From Brevundimonas sp. (lineage in GTDB: Bacteria > Pseudomonadota > Alphaproteobacteria > Caulobacterales > Caulobacteraceae): 64,000 nucleotides of DNA. The position numbers were made by a program, and so were the translations under genes. The notes beneath the pieces are model-generated. The model was given only the letters and a program-made list of their open reading frames with translations. It ran no database searches and had not been told where the DNA came from. Below, piece after piece: positions 20,421 to 30,301 of this stretch. The stretch's first letter is position 1. Each line of letters opens with the position of its first letter. The DNA lies in the NCBI RefSeq assembly GCF_029945885.1, contig NZ_JAQSDK010000037.1, positions 124,001 to 188,000 of the forward strand, read 5' to 3'.

Positions 20421-21797
20421 TCAGCCACGCGCGCGCAGAAGCCCGGGCAGTCGAACCAGCGAAAAGAGCGACAGATCAAATCCCTGACGAAAAGCATAGA
20501 TGTTCATTATGACACCCCGGATGACATTGCCCATCAAATAGGCGAACGCCGCGCCGATGGCACCGACCCGGGGCACCAGGACGGCAGCCACGGCAATGCT
20601 GCAGACCACGGAAATCAAATAGCTGATGGCCACGATTCGTTCCCGGCCGATCATGGTCATCACCATGGCACTGGGACCAAAGAGACCGGCGACCAGCTGG
20701 GCCAGGCAAAGCACGATCAGCAGGGGCTGGGCCGCCGCAAACTCGGCACCGAAGAAGGTTCCGAGCGCCCAATGCCCAAAGACGGCAAACACCAGGACCA
20801 CCCCCCCGGCACCGGCCGACATAAACACGGCTGCGCCGGTGACCAACAGTTGCAGCTGACGCCGGTCACCGCGCGCATAGAATTTGGCGACGAACGGTGA
20901 GATCACGAGATTGATCAGTGAAATCGGTGCCGTTGCCAGCGCCATGCTGGACAGGGCGACCCGGTACAGGCCGGCGTCGCTGGTCGTCGCCAGAGCCGCG
21001 ACCAGCAAGACGCCATAGGTACCGTCCAGCTGACGCATGCCCTCGGTGAACATCATGGGCATGGCCGCGCGGAACCAGGCCTTGGGGCTGGAGCGGGACG
21101 GTCCCTTGCGAACCGCGGCCGGCAGCCGAAGCCAGATCAGAACCATGGTCACCGCCACGATGACGAAGACGGCGGCAGCCTGAAGACCCAGCGCCAGGGC
21201 CGGCGTCAGGGCCGTATGGGTCAGAAGCGGAACCAGAAACAAGACCAGCAGGAACAGGGCCGGCCGAAACAGGACCTCGACCGCCTGACCGAGAACCGTC
21301 CGTTCAAACCCCCGCAACCAGGCCCCGACCTGGGCACTGAAGGCAAACAGCGGCAGCAGCAGCAGCGCGATCAGCAGGGACCGGTGCAGACCCGGTGACA
21401 GCTGTCCCGGCCAGGCGGTGATCACGATCGCCGCAAGGATTCCCACGCAGACGGAACAGATCAGGGTCGTGGCCGAAAACGTTCTGAGGATTCCGCTCAA
21501 CCGCGGCATATCGTTTGTGGCGTTAGCGGCCGCCACCTCGCGGGTTGTCAGATTGATCAAGCCGAACTGAGCCGGCACGCCGAGCAGGGTCACCACGGCC
21601 ACGGCCACGCCATAAACCCCGTACCCTTCGGCCCCCAGATGGCGCGCGAGCTGGACCCCGATCAGGAAGGTCAGACAGGTTCCCACCAACCACAGCAGGC
21701 CGCTGCCAAAGGTCGCCCTCAACAGACTGCGTGCCGCCGATGCCGAGGTCAGCGAAAGGATGCGGCCCAGAGGTTTGGCAAAGACAGATACCCTCAT
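20421..21797 (-). CDS. Polysaccharide flippase (Wzx-like, MOP superfamily)
   Basis: A polytopic inner-membrane protein of about 458 residues with hydrophobic helices along its whole length (for example LLWLVGTCLTFLIGVQLARH, LLIALLLLPLFAFSAQV, VVCSIAVAAVLVPRVG) and the typical GAEGYGVYGVAVAVVTLLG loop after helix 1. The family flips undecaprenyl-diphosphate-linked repeat units to the periplasm. ATG 21797 gives a start just before helix 1; an upstream GTG would add 10 residues. It is the expected partner of the Wzy-type polymerases at 24.5 and 35.2 kb. Confidence 0.85.
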   Translation of the reverse strand: MRVSVFAKPLGRILSLTSASAARSLLRATFGSGLLWLVGTCLTFLIGVQLARHLGAEGYGVYGVAVAVVTLLGVPAQFGLINLTTREVAAANATNDMPRLSGILRTFSATTLICSVCVGILAAIVITAWPGQLSPGLHRSLLIALLLLPLFAFSAQVGAWLRGFERTVLGQAVEVLFRPALFLLVLFLVPLLTHTALTPALALGLQAAAVFVIVAVTMVLIWLRLPAAVRKGPSRSSPKAWFRAAMPMMFTEGMRQLDGTYGVLLVAALATTSDAGLYRVALSSMALATAPISLINLVISPFVAKFYARGDRRQLQLLVTGAAVFMSAGAGGVVLVFAVFGHWALGTFFGAEFAAAQPLLIVLCLAQLVAGLFGPSAMVMTMIGRERIVAISYLISVVCSIAVAAVLVPRVGAIGAAFAYLMGNVIRGVIMNIYAFRQGFDLSLFSLVRLPGLLRARG

Positions 21798-21933
21798 GCG
21801 AGGCCGCGCCGGCCAACGCGTACACATTGGCCCCGGCCACCGACTGACCGCCGGGAGTCTGCCGGAAGGACCGCCGCCGCCCCCACCGCCGCTGGCACGC
21901 GATCATGGCTGGATTTCCGGCGATACACGGCAG

Positions 21934-22845
21934 TTACCGGACCGGTTCGCTCAGCGGGCCGAAGTCGGTGTTCCGGTTGATAGCGATCCGGTTGCGGCCA
22001 TCCAGGCTGGTGACGTCAAAGCCCATGGCCTTCAGATGGTCAGGAACCTCGGGACTGCTATCCAGCTGTTCGAACAGGATCACCTTTACCTTCTGCAGGG
22101 CGGATCCAGCGCCGCGAAGGGCAGCAAGTTCCGCGCCTTCTATATCGATCTTAAGGACGGCTACCGTGGGCAGGTCCGCCAGAACATCAGCGAGAGTCGT
22201 GGTCTCCACCTGAACCTGACGCCCGCCGCCCTGCGTCGAAGCCAGGGCGATGGTGGCCTGTCCGAAATGCCCGTCCCGGACTGTCGCCTCAACATGGAGT
22301 CCCGCACGATCAGCCAGCGCACGTTCGATGACGGTCGCATTTTCCACGCCGTTCAACGCCAGATGTTCACGCAGGGCCACAGCGGTATCAGGCATCATCT
22401 CCACAGCGACAATACGTCCTGCCGCGCCGATACGGCGCACCGCGGCCACGGTGAAGAATCCAATGTTGGCGCCTGCATCCACGACAACATCTCCCGCACA
22501 GAGGTGCCGGTCCAGTGCCTCGAGGACCCGGAATTCTCGACGCGGCACTACGTGGTAGAGGTCGTCGGACCGGGCGCGAAGACGAAAAATCCCGATCCCC
22601 TCGACCTTGGCCGTCAAATCCGAAAGCAGGATTGGATCACACCAAACGTCGAGGTCACGGGCCGAATTGCGGAGCGCGGCGCGGCATGAGGCATTAAGGG
22701 CGCGCTGATCTGCGGCTGTCAGGCCCCGCACCGATGTCATGACCCAGGCCCAGGTCATCAGTCGCTGCACATAGGTCAGGGCGCGTCTCAGGGCCGTCCG
22801 CAACGGCCGCGGCGTCATCTTTTTGACGAAGGACCGGACGGTCAC
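21934..22845 (-). CDS. FkbM-family methyltransferase
   Basis: A 303-residue SAM-dependent enzyme. SAM motif I is DVVVDAGANIGFFTVAAV (~120-137), followed by GRIVAVEMMPD and the FkbM signature VAVLKIDIEGAELAALRGA (~230-247). Members O-methylate sugars or carbohydrate-linked hydroxyls, so this is likely to methylate a residue of the polysaccharide. The start is GTG at 22845. It lies between the acyltransferase and flippase genes on the same strand with gaps of about 115 and 136 bp. Confidence 0.85.
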   Translation of the reverse strand: MTVRSFVKKMTPRPLRTALRRALTYVQRLMTWAWVMTSVRGLTAADQRALNASCRAALRNSARDLDVWCDPILLSDLTAKVEGIGIFRLRARSDDLYHVVPRREFRVLEALDRHLCAGDVVVDAGANIGFFTVAAVRRIGAAGRIVAVEMMPDTAVALREHLALNGVENATVIERALADRAGLHVEATVRDGHFGQATIALASTQGGGRQVQVETTTLADVLADLPTVAVLKIDIEGAELAALRGAGSALQKVKVILFEQLDSSPEVPDHLKAMGFDVTSLDGRNRIAINRNTDFGPLSEPVR

Positions 22846-22960
22846 GATGATGAAATCCCTGGAGCTACGGCGTGGCCGGACGGCGGGGTTCTTCTAGGCG
22901 AAAGCTCATGGCCACCACAACATTTCTCTCCGGCACCAGACGGCGTCGACCAGGCCGGTT

Positions 22961-24202
22961 TCATTCCGGCGCGATGTGCGGCGTCCGGCCCTTCGCCTGA
23001 TGAAACCGCTGCCGCAGATAGCGGCGCAGGTCGGCGGTGTGGCGCTCGGTCAACTGGGCGAAGAGCCAGGCGACCGCCAGAATCAGGATGATGATACCGA
23101 CATAGCTGGCGATACCGACGGGATCCGTGGGCCGGAAACCCTCGCGATATCCGGCGATATTGGTCACGGAGCCGAGGACGGCGGTCGCAAAGATCAGGAC
23201 CGGAAAATGCACGAGGTAGAGGCTGTAGGAAAAGTCGGCCATGAATTTGTTGAACGGTGCGAGCCATTCGAACACGACGATACGGCGCCCTCGCATCGAC
23301 AGCAGGACCCAGCCGAACAGGATGGCGGTGACGTATTCCGTCGTCATGCGTAGCGCCAGATCGGCGTCAATCGCGGCGTCCTGGAAACGGCAGATGGCCA
23401 GCCAGAGGACGAGGGCAATCGTTGCCGAAACCGGCCGGGACAGACGCGGTGCATAGATCATCGCCACGGCCAGGCCGACCAGCCATTGGCCCAGATAGCT
23501 GACGAACATCCCGCCGAGCGCCGCGACCGCGACCAGGGCAAGGGCCAGACTGACGTAGCGGGTGCGTCCGCGCGCGATCGCGCCGGTCAGACAAAGACCG
23601 AACACCATGTAGAACCAGAACTCGGTTGAAAGCGTCCAGAGCGGCTGATTACTGCCCAGAACCGGCGTAAAATAGTATTGCAGCATGGTAATGTTGCCCA
23701 ACACCACGCCACCGCTCAACAGGTCCTGAAACGCCAGGCCATGACTCTTGGCGATGACCATCGGATGGGTGCCGTCGTAGAGGCCCGTACCGCCGAAATA
23801 GTGCACCCCGATCCAGTCAAGACCGAAGGTCAGGGCCAGGGCCGGCAGGAAGGCGATGAACAGACGGGCGATGCGATCAATCGCATAGCCGCCCGACTCG
23901 AATCGCCCGTCCGCCGCCCGCGCCATCGACAGGCCGCCGACCAGGAATCCGGACAGGACAAAGAAGACCAGAACCGCCTGGGCATGGAATCCGGTGAGCC
24001 AGAACCAGGCCTGGACCCAGGGCCTCTGATCGCCGGCCGCGAGCTCGCCATAGCCGATGATCAACGGGTTTCGCGCATGGGCGAGCATGACCATCATCGC
24101 CGCCAGCCAACGCGCCATATCCACAAACGAGATCAACGTCGGCTCGCGCAGGGCCTTGGCTGTCTGGCGGGCGTCGATAATTTTGGAGGGCATCCCAGGC
24201 AT
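22961..24202 (-). CDS. Acyltransferase family 3 membrane protein (OafA-like O-acetyltransferase)
   Basis: A polytopic protein of about 413 residues. It begins with SFVDMARWLAAMMVMLAHA, whose histidine is the conserved putative catalytic residue of Acyl_transf_3, followed by FFVLSGFLVGGLSMA and the WTLSTEFWFYMVFGL motif. About ten membrane helices are apparent. Such enzymes O-acetylate sugars using acyl-CoA at the inner membrane. The frame extends to 24370, but that stretch is polar, proline-rich and lies in the divergent promoter region; ATG 24202 (or 24193) is preferred. It is divergent from the EpsG-like polymerase gene. Confidence 0.85.
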   Translation of the reverse strand: MPGMPSKIIDARQTAKALREPTLISFVDMARWLAAMMVMLAHARNPLIIGYGELAAGDQRPWVQAWFWLTGFHAQAVLVFFVLSGFLVGGLSMARAADGRFESGGYAIDRIARLFIAFLPALALTFGLDWIGVHYFGGTGLYDGTHPMVIAKSHGLAFQDLLSGGVVLGNITMLQYYFTPVLGSNQPLWTLSTEFWFYMVFGLCLTGAIARGRTRYVSLALALVAVAALGGMFVSYLGQWLVGLAVAMIYAPRLSRPVSATIALVLWLAICRFQDAAIDADLALRMTTEYVTAILFGWVLLSMRGRRIVVFEWLAPFNKFMADFSYSLYLVHFPVLIFATAVLGSVTNIAGYREGFRPTDPVGIASYVGIIILILAVAWLFAQLTERHTADLRRYLRQRFHQAKGRTPHIAPE

Positions 24203-24453
24203 TTCCCGTTGTCCGGCTTCGGTTCGCACCTTGGCATATCCGGAATGGGCGAGGAATGCGGATGAACCCGCCGGATTACCGGAACGAGGGGAGGTCCTGG
24301 CTGACCGGACGCCCGTTTGCGGCGGAAGTTGTGGCCCGGGCCGGCCTCTGGCCATTGTCTCCCGCGCCATTGGCGGCTACCGCAGGACAGAGCCTCAGGC
24401 GCGGGCACAGTCCCGCCGACCGGAGGGCCTGCATACGGAGACCGACCGACAAC

Positions 24454-25524
24454 ATGGCCCTCTACTGGATACTGTTGTTCCTCTGCGGCCTGTTCGCCCT
24501 GGTGGAGCATTCGCGGCCGCCCGCGCTGCGCAACATGATCGATGCGCCGTGGATCCTGATGATGGTGGTGGTCGCCTGCATGATCGGCCTGCGCTGGGAG
24601 ACCGGCGGAGACTGGTTCGCCTATGTGGCCATGGTCGACAGCCTGAGCTGGACCAACCTCGAATACGCGCTTTCCAGACCTGATCCCGGATTCGGCCTCC
24701 TGACCTATTTTGCCGCCAACGGCGGGGGCGGCATGACTACCGTGACGATGTTCAGCGGAATCGCCATGGCCGTCGGCCTGACCGTCTTCTGTCGCAACCA
24801 GCCCCGGCCCTGGCTCGCCCTCACCGCCGCCTTCCCCTATATGATCGTGGTTCTGGGCATGGGCTATATCCGCCAGGGCATCGCCCTGTCGTTCATCATG
24901 ATCGGCCTGATTGTCCTGCAACGCAGTTCGGTTCTGCGTTATGTGATGGTGATCGCCGTCGGGGCCGCCTTCCACTCCTCGGCAGCCCTGTTCGTGCCGA
25001 TCGCGGCCCTCGCCCAGGCCAGGAACCGCCTCTGGACAATGGTCTGGGTCGGTATCTCCGCCGGGGCCGCCTTCTTCCTGTTCCTGCGCGAACAGGCCGA
25101 CACCTTCATCACCAACTATGTCGAGGCCGAGTACAATTCGACCGGGGCACTGGTTCGGGTCCTGATGACCGTGCTGGCCGCCGGGGCCTTCCTGCTGTTT
25201 CGCCCGCGCTTCCAGCTCGACGAGCGGGAACGGACGCTCTGGACCTGGCTGTCGGTCATCGCCCTGGCCTTCCCGGTCCTGCTGGTTGTCCTGCCGTCCT
25301 CGACGGCCGTCGACCGGATCGCCCTCTACTGGTTGCCGCTGCAGCTGTTTGTCTTCTCGCGCCTGCCCGACGCCCTGGCCCCGGACATCAAGACCCAGCG
25401 GCTGATCACCCTCGCCATCTTCATCGCCTATGCCGTGACCTTCTATGTCTGGATCAATTTCGCAGACAACGCCTTCGGCTGGGTTCCGTACAAGTTCAAA
25501 CCCCTGATGGAGACCTTTTACTGA
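24454..25524 (+). CDS. EpsG-family polysaccharide polymerase (Wzy-like)
   Basis: A polytopic membrane protein of 356 residues beginning MALYWILLFLCGLFALVEH. RWETGGDWFAYVAMVD, SRPDPGFGLLTYFA, GMGYIRQGIALSFIMIGL and AVGAAFHSSAALFVP are the hallmark blocks of the EpsG family, which polymerise undecaprenyl-linked repeat units on the periplasmic side. The frame stays open upstream to 24256, but ATG 24454 starts directly at helix 1. Its TGA overlaps the ATG of the second AsnB-like gene by 1 nt, so the two are translationally coupled. Confidence 0.85.
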   Translation: MALYWILLFLCGLFALVEHSRPPALRNMIDAPWILMMVVVACMIGLRWETGGDWFAYVAMVDSLSWTNLEYALSRPDPGFGLLTYFAANGGGGMTTVTMFSGIAMAVGLTVFCRNQPRPWLALTAAFPYMIVVLGMGYIRQGIALSFIMIGLIVLQRSSVLRYVMVIAVGAAFHSSAALFVPIAALAQARNRLWTMVWVGISAGAAFFLFLREQADTFITNYVEAEYNSTGALVRVLMTVLAAGAFLLFRPRFQLDERERTLWTWLSVIALAFPVLLVVLPSSTAVDRIALYWLPLQLFVFSRLPDALAPDIKTQRLITLAIFIAYAVTFYVWINFADNAFGWVPYKFKPLMETFY

Positions 25525-27467
25525 TGTGTGGCCTCGCCGGCTTTTTCAGCCCGCGTGGGATGGAACCGGGGGCCGAGGCCCGGCTGGTGAGCATGCGCGA
25601 CGCCCTCGCCCATCGCGGTCCCGACGACGCCACCGCCTGGATCGACGAGGCCGCCGGCATCGCCCTGGGCCATCGGCGCCTGTCGATCCTCGACCTGAGC
25701 CAGGCCGGAGCCCAGCCGATGGCCTCGGCCAACGGGCGCTGGATGATCGCCTACAATGGGGAACTCTATAATCACCGGGCCCTGCGGGCCGAGCTGGAAG
25801 CCGCGGTCGGGACCATCGCCTGGCGTGGCCATTCCGATACCGAGGTCCTGATCGAGGCCATCGCCCACTGGGGCGTGGAGGCGGTTCTGCCGCGCCTGAA
25901 CGGCATGTTCGCCATGGCCCTGTGGGACCGCCGCGACCGTCGCCTGACCCTGGCGCGCGACCCGTTCGGCGAGAAACCGCTCTACTACGGCTGGGTGGGC
26001 GCGAGCCTGGTGTTCGGCTCGGAACTCAAGGCCCTGAGGGTGGTACCCGGCTTCGACCATGCCCTGGACCCGGAAGGGCTGGCGGGATTCGTCCGCAATG
26101 GCGTCACCCCCGGCCACCGCTCGATCTACCGGTCCATCGGCAAGGTCGCGCCCGGGACTTCGATAAGCGTCTCCATCGACGCGGTTCCCGGTGCCGACAT
26201 CGTCAGCGTGCCGTTCTGGTGTGCCGGGACCGCCGCGGACAGGGCCCGCGCCAATCCGTTCACGGGCGACCGGAATGCGGCGGCGGCGGCGCTCGACGAA
26301 CTGTTGCGCGATGCCGTCAGCCTGCGCATGGAGGCCGACGTTCCGCTCGGGGCGATGCTGTCCGGGGGCATCGACAGCACCCTGGTCACGGCCCTGATGC
26401 AGGCGCGGAGCGACCGGCCGGTCCAGACCTTTACCATCGGCTTCAGGGAGTCGGGCTATGATGAGGCCGTCCACGCCCGGGCCATCGCCAGCCATCTGGG
26501 TACCGACCATCACGAGCTCTATCTGGACGCCGATGCCGCGCTGGATGTCGTGCCGGGCTTGCCGGCCATCTATGACGAGCCGTTCGCCGACAGCTCGCAG
26601 ATTCCGACCCTTCTGGTTGCCCGGCTGGCGCGCCGGTCGGTCACCGTGGCCCTGTCCGGCGACGGCGGCGACGAACTGTTCGGTGGCTATAACCGCTATT
26701 TCTACGGGGCCCGGGTCGCCGGTACGATCGAGACGCTGCCCCTCGGGCTGCGTCGGCTGGCTGCCGCCGGCCTGACCCTGGTCCCGCCGTCGTTCTGGGA
26801 TGACCTCGCCGGTGTCATGCGGATGCCGCGCGGTGCACGGACGGGGGAGAAGCTGCACAAGCTGGCCGGTGTGATCGGCGCGGCCGATCGGCCGGCCTTT
26901 CATCAGGCCCTGCTGTCAATCTGGCCGGACGCGGCCCATGTGCTGACTCAGCCGGGGGCGTTCGGGATCAACGTTGATTCCGGGGCCGGGCTGCTGGCCC
27001 AGGATTTCGCCGCCGGGGCCATGCTCCATGACACCCTGCATTACCTGCCCGACGACATCCTGACCAAGGTGGACCGGGCCACGATGAGCGTCAGCCTGGA
27101 AGGCCGCGTGCCCCTGCTCGACACCCGGGTTTTCGACTTCGCCTGGAGCCTGCCGATGGCCATGAAGGTCCAGGGCAACCAGGGCAAGCTGGTGCTCAAG
27201 GACGTGCTGGACCGCTATGTGCCGCGGGCCATGATGGAACGCCCCAAACAGGGCTTCGCCGTCCCGGTGGGCCAATGGTTGCGGACCCGGTTGCGCGATT
27301 GGGGCGAGGCCCTGCTCGACCCCCGGCGGCTGCGCGACGAGGGCATCTTCGACGTCCGGACCGTCCGGCAGGCCTGGGACGAGCACCAGAGCGGCCGCCG
27401 CAATCATGACGCCCGGCTCTGGACGGTGCTGATGTTCCAGGCCTGGCGCGACGAACAGGGGCGCTGA
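25524..27467 (+). CDS. Asparagine synthase-like glutamine amidotransferase (AsnB family), copy 2
   Basis: A 647-residue protein with the same architecture as the copy at 11.3-13.3 kb: Cys2 glutaminase nucleophile (MCGLAG), LAHRGPD, AYNGELYNH, then the synthetase PP-loop SGGIDST at 280-286 and ALSGDGGDELFGGYNRYF. The two copies are clearly homologous but diverged along their length, so this is not a recent duplication. Coupling to a polymerase gene argues for a role in polysaccharide modification such as uronamide formation, although ordinary asparagine synthesis cannot be excluded for one of the two. It converges with the methyltransferase gene at 27484. Confidence 0.85.
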   Translation: MCGLAGFFSPRGMEPGAEARLVSMRDALAHRGPDDATAWIDEAAGIALGHRRLSILDLSQAGAQPMASANGRWMIAYNGELYNHRALRAELEAAVGTIAWRGHSDTEVLIEAIAHWGVEAVLPRLNGMFAMALWDRRDRRLTLARDPFGEKPLYYGWVGASLVFGSELKALRVVPGFDHALDPEGLAGFVRNGVTPGHRSIYRSIGKVAPGTSISVSIDAVPGADIVSVPFWCAGTAADRARANPFTGDRNAAAAALDELLRDAVSLRMEADVPLGAMLSGGIDSTLVTALMQARSDRPVQTFTIGFRESGYDEAVHARAIASHLGTDHHELYLDADAALDVVPGLPAIYDEPFADSSQIPTLLVARLARRSVTVALSGDGGDELFGGYNRYFYGARVAGTIETLPLGLRRLAAAGLTLVPPSFWDDLAGVMRMPRGARTGEKLHKLAGVIGAADRPAFHQALLSIWPDAAHVLTQPGAFGINVDSGAGLLAQDFAAGAMLHDTLHYLPDDILTKVDRATMSVSLEGRVPLLDTRVFDFAWSLPMAMKVQGNQGKLVLKDVLDRYVPRAMMERPKQGFAVPVGQWLRTRLRDWGEALLDPRRLRDEGIFDVRTVRQAWDEHQSGRRNHDARLWTVLMFQAWRDEQGR

Positions 27468-27483
27468 GGCCGGTCAGCCCGCC

Positions 27484-28374
27484 TCAGTCCCCCGGAATCC
27501 GGAATATGCCGTGGAACCGGTTGCCGAAGGTCATCCCGGCAAAGGCGCGGCCACCCAAGGCGATCGCGAGCGCGGCGACGGCCCCCTTGAGCGCGCCGCC
27601 TCCGACATAGGGCCACCCCATCTCGCTGATCTGCCAGTGAAGACATTCCAGGCCCGGCGCGGCGCGATCGATCATCAGCCTCTGCTGGCGGGCATCGACC
27701 CGGATAAGGTGGGTGGGCACACCCTCACCCACATGGTCCGGTCTCAAAACCCGCTTGAGCCGGCCGAAGGCCCGCGCGGTCCAGTAGACCGGACTGGGAT
27801 TCTGCTCCAGCGGCCCCTCGATCGACAGCAGTCCGCCCGGCTTGATGAAGGGCAACAACGCCCGCAGCGTCTCGACCGGGGCCGGAAGATGTTCAAGCAC
27901 GTCGCCGAAATGGATGGCGTCAAATGATGCCGGAGCGAAACTGGTCGCGAATTCAGCGACCGATACAGCCTTGCAGCCCGCCCGCTCGCCCGCATAGCGG
28001 GCGGCCTCCGGATCAAAGTCCACACCGCTTGGCGTCAATCCGGCCCGTCCCAGAGACGTCAGCAGGGCCCCCAGACCGCAGCCGTAATCGAGCACCGCCG
28101 CCCCCTCGGGCAGGAACTGTTTCAGCAGGGCGGCCGACCGGTCATAGTTCGGCGACTCACAGTCGAGGTAATGGGGGTCGTGGTAGGCTGACTTCTCGTA
28201 CATCCGGCTGAACGTCGCATCGTCGGGAACCGGGTCGACGAAGACGCTGGCGCACGCGCCGCAACGGACATAGTCGAACGTCTGATCGTGAAACCGGATC
28301 GCATAGGGGAAGGCCACGCGCCCGTCGTGCGCAGCGCAAATCGGACAGGCCCGCCAGTCGCGATCATTCATCAT
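27484..28374 (-). CDS. Class I SAM-dependent methyltransferase (Cys4 N-terminus)
   Basis: About 296 residues from the double ATG at 28374/28371 (MMNDRDWRACPICAAHDG). Two CxxC pairs (CPIC; CGAC) form a zinc knuckle like that of the methyltransferase at 10 kb. Motif I is VLDYGCGLGALLTSLG; FDAIHFGDVLEHLPAP and LLPFIKPGGLLSIEGP follow. Likely a glycan or small-molecule methyltransferase. The frame continues to 28542, but that extension is unlike the family. GC content matches the neighbours, unlike its 10-kb counterpart. Confidence 0.8.
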   Translation of the reverse strand: MMNDRDWRACPICAAHDGRVAFPYAIRFHDQTFDYVRCGACASVFVDPVPDDATFSRMYEKSAYHDPHYLDCESPNYDRSAALLKQFLPEGAAVLDYGCGLGALLTSLGRAGLTPSGVDFDPEAARYAGERAGCKAVSVAEFATSFAPASFDAIHFGDVLEHLPAPVETLRALLPFIKPGGLLSIEGPLEQNPSPVYWTARAFGRLKRVLRPDHVGEGVPTHLIRVDARQQRLMIDRAAPGLECLHWQISEMGWPYVGGGALKGAVAALAIALGGRAFAGMTFGNRFHGIFRIPGD

Positions 28375-28645
28375 CGGAATCGTCCCGGTTGCCAGTCTCC
28401 GTCTGCACCGAGACCGGATTTCTCGAAGAAGTATAATGAAATTGGCAGCCAACCCAAGTAGATCCAGGAACGGCAGACCGCGTATTGGAACGACCGAAAT
28501 AATCCTGGCCGGATCACTCGCCGGACGTCTGCTGGTCAGCACCCTGGCGGAGCGCTGGTATGACCGGCCGGTGCGTCGTGTGCTGGATCAATGGACACGG
28601 TGGCGAACGCCCGCCGGCGGCTGACCGGCGTGCGAACGTCCGGCC

Positions 28646-29995
28646 TCAGGCCCGGACCACCCGCTCCATGTCCGCACCCGCCCGCACACAGGCGTTGCGG
28701 GTATCGATCACCAGCCGGGCGGTGCGCGCCAGGGCCGGATAGTCGACGCCGTCATGGTCGGTGGAAATCAGGACCGCGTCATAGGCGGCGATCGCCTCGA
28801 GGTTCCAGGCCACCCCCTCACGGAAATTGAGGGTCGGATGCTCACGGGTATTGTCGATCTGGGCCACGTGCGGATCGTAGAAATCGGCCTTGCCGCCGCG
28901 GGCCTCGATCAACTCCATCAGACGCAGCGACGGGCTCTCGCGGATATCCTCAATGTTCTTCTTGTAGGCGACGCCCAGAACCAGAATGCGTGCGCCGTTC
29001 AGACCGCGGCTGAAGCGACGGTCCAGCGCCTCGGCCATGACGGCGATGACCCGGTCCGGCATCGCCGAATTGATCTCGCCGGCCAGTTCGATGAAACGGG
29101 TGTGCTGATTATATTCCCGCGCCTTCCAGGTCAGGTAGAAGGGATCGATCGGGATGCAGTGCCCGCCCAGTCCCGGCCCCGGATAGAAGGGCATGAAGCC
29201 GAACGGCTTGGTCTTGGCGGCATCGATCACCTCCCAGATGTCGACGTCCATGGCCTCGAACACGACCTTCAGCTCGTTGACGAGGGCGATGTTCACGGCA
29301 CGGAAGATGTTCTCGGTGATCTTGACCGCCTCGGCCGTCGCCGAGGACGACACCGGCACCGTGTGCGGCAGCGCCAGTCCGTAGAGGGTCGTCGCGATCT
29401 CCCGCGACGCCGGGTCATCGGCACCGACCACCTTGGGAATGCGGGCCGTCGAGAAATCGGGATTGCCCGGATCCTCGCGCTCCGGCGAATAGGCGATGAA
29501 GAAGTCGACGCCGGCCTTGAGACCGGTTGCCTCGAGCGCCGGGGTCATCACCTCGGTCGTCGTGCCGGGATAGGTGGTCGATTCGAGAATCACGATCTGG
29601 CCGCGGCGCAGGCAGCGGGCGATCATCTCGGTCGTCGACACCACATAGCTCAGGTCCGGCTCGAGATGACGGGTCAGAGGCGTCGGCACACAGATGAGCA
29701 GGGCGTCGGGCTCACCCAGCCGGGCCATGTCCGAGGTCGCCTCGAGCAGTCCGGCCGACTGCAGGGCCGCGACGCGCTCTCCGGCCACGTGTTTGATATA
29801 GCTGCGGCCGCCGTTCAGATCATCGGTCTTGGCCTGGTCGAGGTCGAATCCGAGAATTCGGCAACCGGCCTCACCGAAGGCGATCGCGAGCGGCAGACCG
29901 ACGTAACCCATGCCGACGATGCCGATGGTGGCCGCGTTCGACTGGAGACGGGAAAGCAGCGTCGAATGGGCGGAACTGGTCATCGAATCCATCAA
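28646..29995 (-). CDS. UDP-N-acetylhexosamine 6-dehydrogenase (WbpA/TviB-like nucleotide-sugar dehydrogenase)
   Basis: A 449-residue cytosolic enzyme. The NAD-binding GIVGMGYVGLPLA is at 25-37, ESTTYPGTTTEV marks the first oxidation site and the catalytic cysteine is in GPGLGGHCIPIDPFY (Cys ~280). KTKPFGFMPFYPGPGLGGHCIP and LGVAYKKNIEDIRESPS are characteristic of the WbpA/TviB/WecC branch, which makes UDP-HexNAcA with 2 NAD+, rather than UDP-glucose dehydrogenase. The product would be another uronic acid for the repeat unit and a possible substrate for the AsnB-like amidotransferases. It is divergent from the export gene at 30.3 kb. Confidence 0.85.
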   Translation of the reverse strand: MMDSMTSSAHSTLLSRLQSNAATIGIVGMGYVGLPLAIAFGEAGCRILGFDLDQAKTDDLNGGRSYIKHVAGERVAALQSAGLLEATSDMARLGEPDALLICVPTPLTRHLEPDLSYVVSTTEMIARCLRRGQIVILESTTYPGTTTEVMTPALEATGLKAGVDFFIAYSPEREDPGNPDFSTARIPKVVGADDPASREIATTLYGLALPHTVPVSSSATAEAVKITENIFRAVNIALVNELKVVFEAMDVDIWEVIDAAKTKPFGFMPFYPGPGLGGHCIPIDPFYLTWKAREYNQHTRFIELAGEINSAMPDRVIAVMAEALDRRFSRGLNGARILVLGVAYKKNIEDIRESPSLRLMELIEARGGKADFYDPHVAQIDNTREHPTLNFREGVAWNLEAIAAYDAVLISTDHDGVDYPALARTARLVIDTRNACVRAGADMERVVRA

Positions 29996-30180
29996 TCAGC
30001 AGGCCGGTCCCCACGGTCCGACGTTGCGGTGGCCTATACAACCCGTTGACGTTTTCTCACAACCCACCCCCCTGGCGTCGCTCACCGGGATCCGAACAGG
30101 CGGGCACGCGTGCCGATTGCGTTGCCAAAGAAGAGGCCGTCTACCCCAGACAGTACCCTGTCGCGCAGACCGCAATGGTA

Positions 30181-30210
30181 TTGACCCGGCGCATCAGCAT
30201 CCGCAAGAAT
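30181..30210 (+). promoter_or_regulatory. Possible promoter of the export/kinase genes
   Basis: TTGACC (30181-30186) and AAGAAT (30205-30210) are 18 bp apart; the -10 region GCAAGAAT is close to the Caulobacter GCTANAWC form. A 6-bp hairpin, TGTCGG (30232-30237)/CCGACA (30246-30251), follows in the leader before the start codon near 30302. Confidence 0.35.
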
Positions 30211-30301
30211 AGGCGACCGACGCTTGGCCTCTGTCGGTCGGGAGTCCGACACATCGGAACTCCGCCCCAAGAACCGCCCCCCGGCTGTGACTGACTACAG
30301 G

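Noticed and set aside
28436-28624. Plus-strand 62-codon frame between the methyltransferase and dehydrogenase genes
   Set aside because: No ribosome-binding site, no recognisable domain; most likely chance in a GC-rich spacer, though a small protein cannot be excluded.
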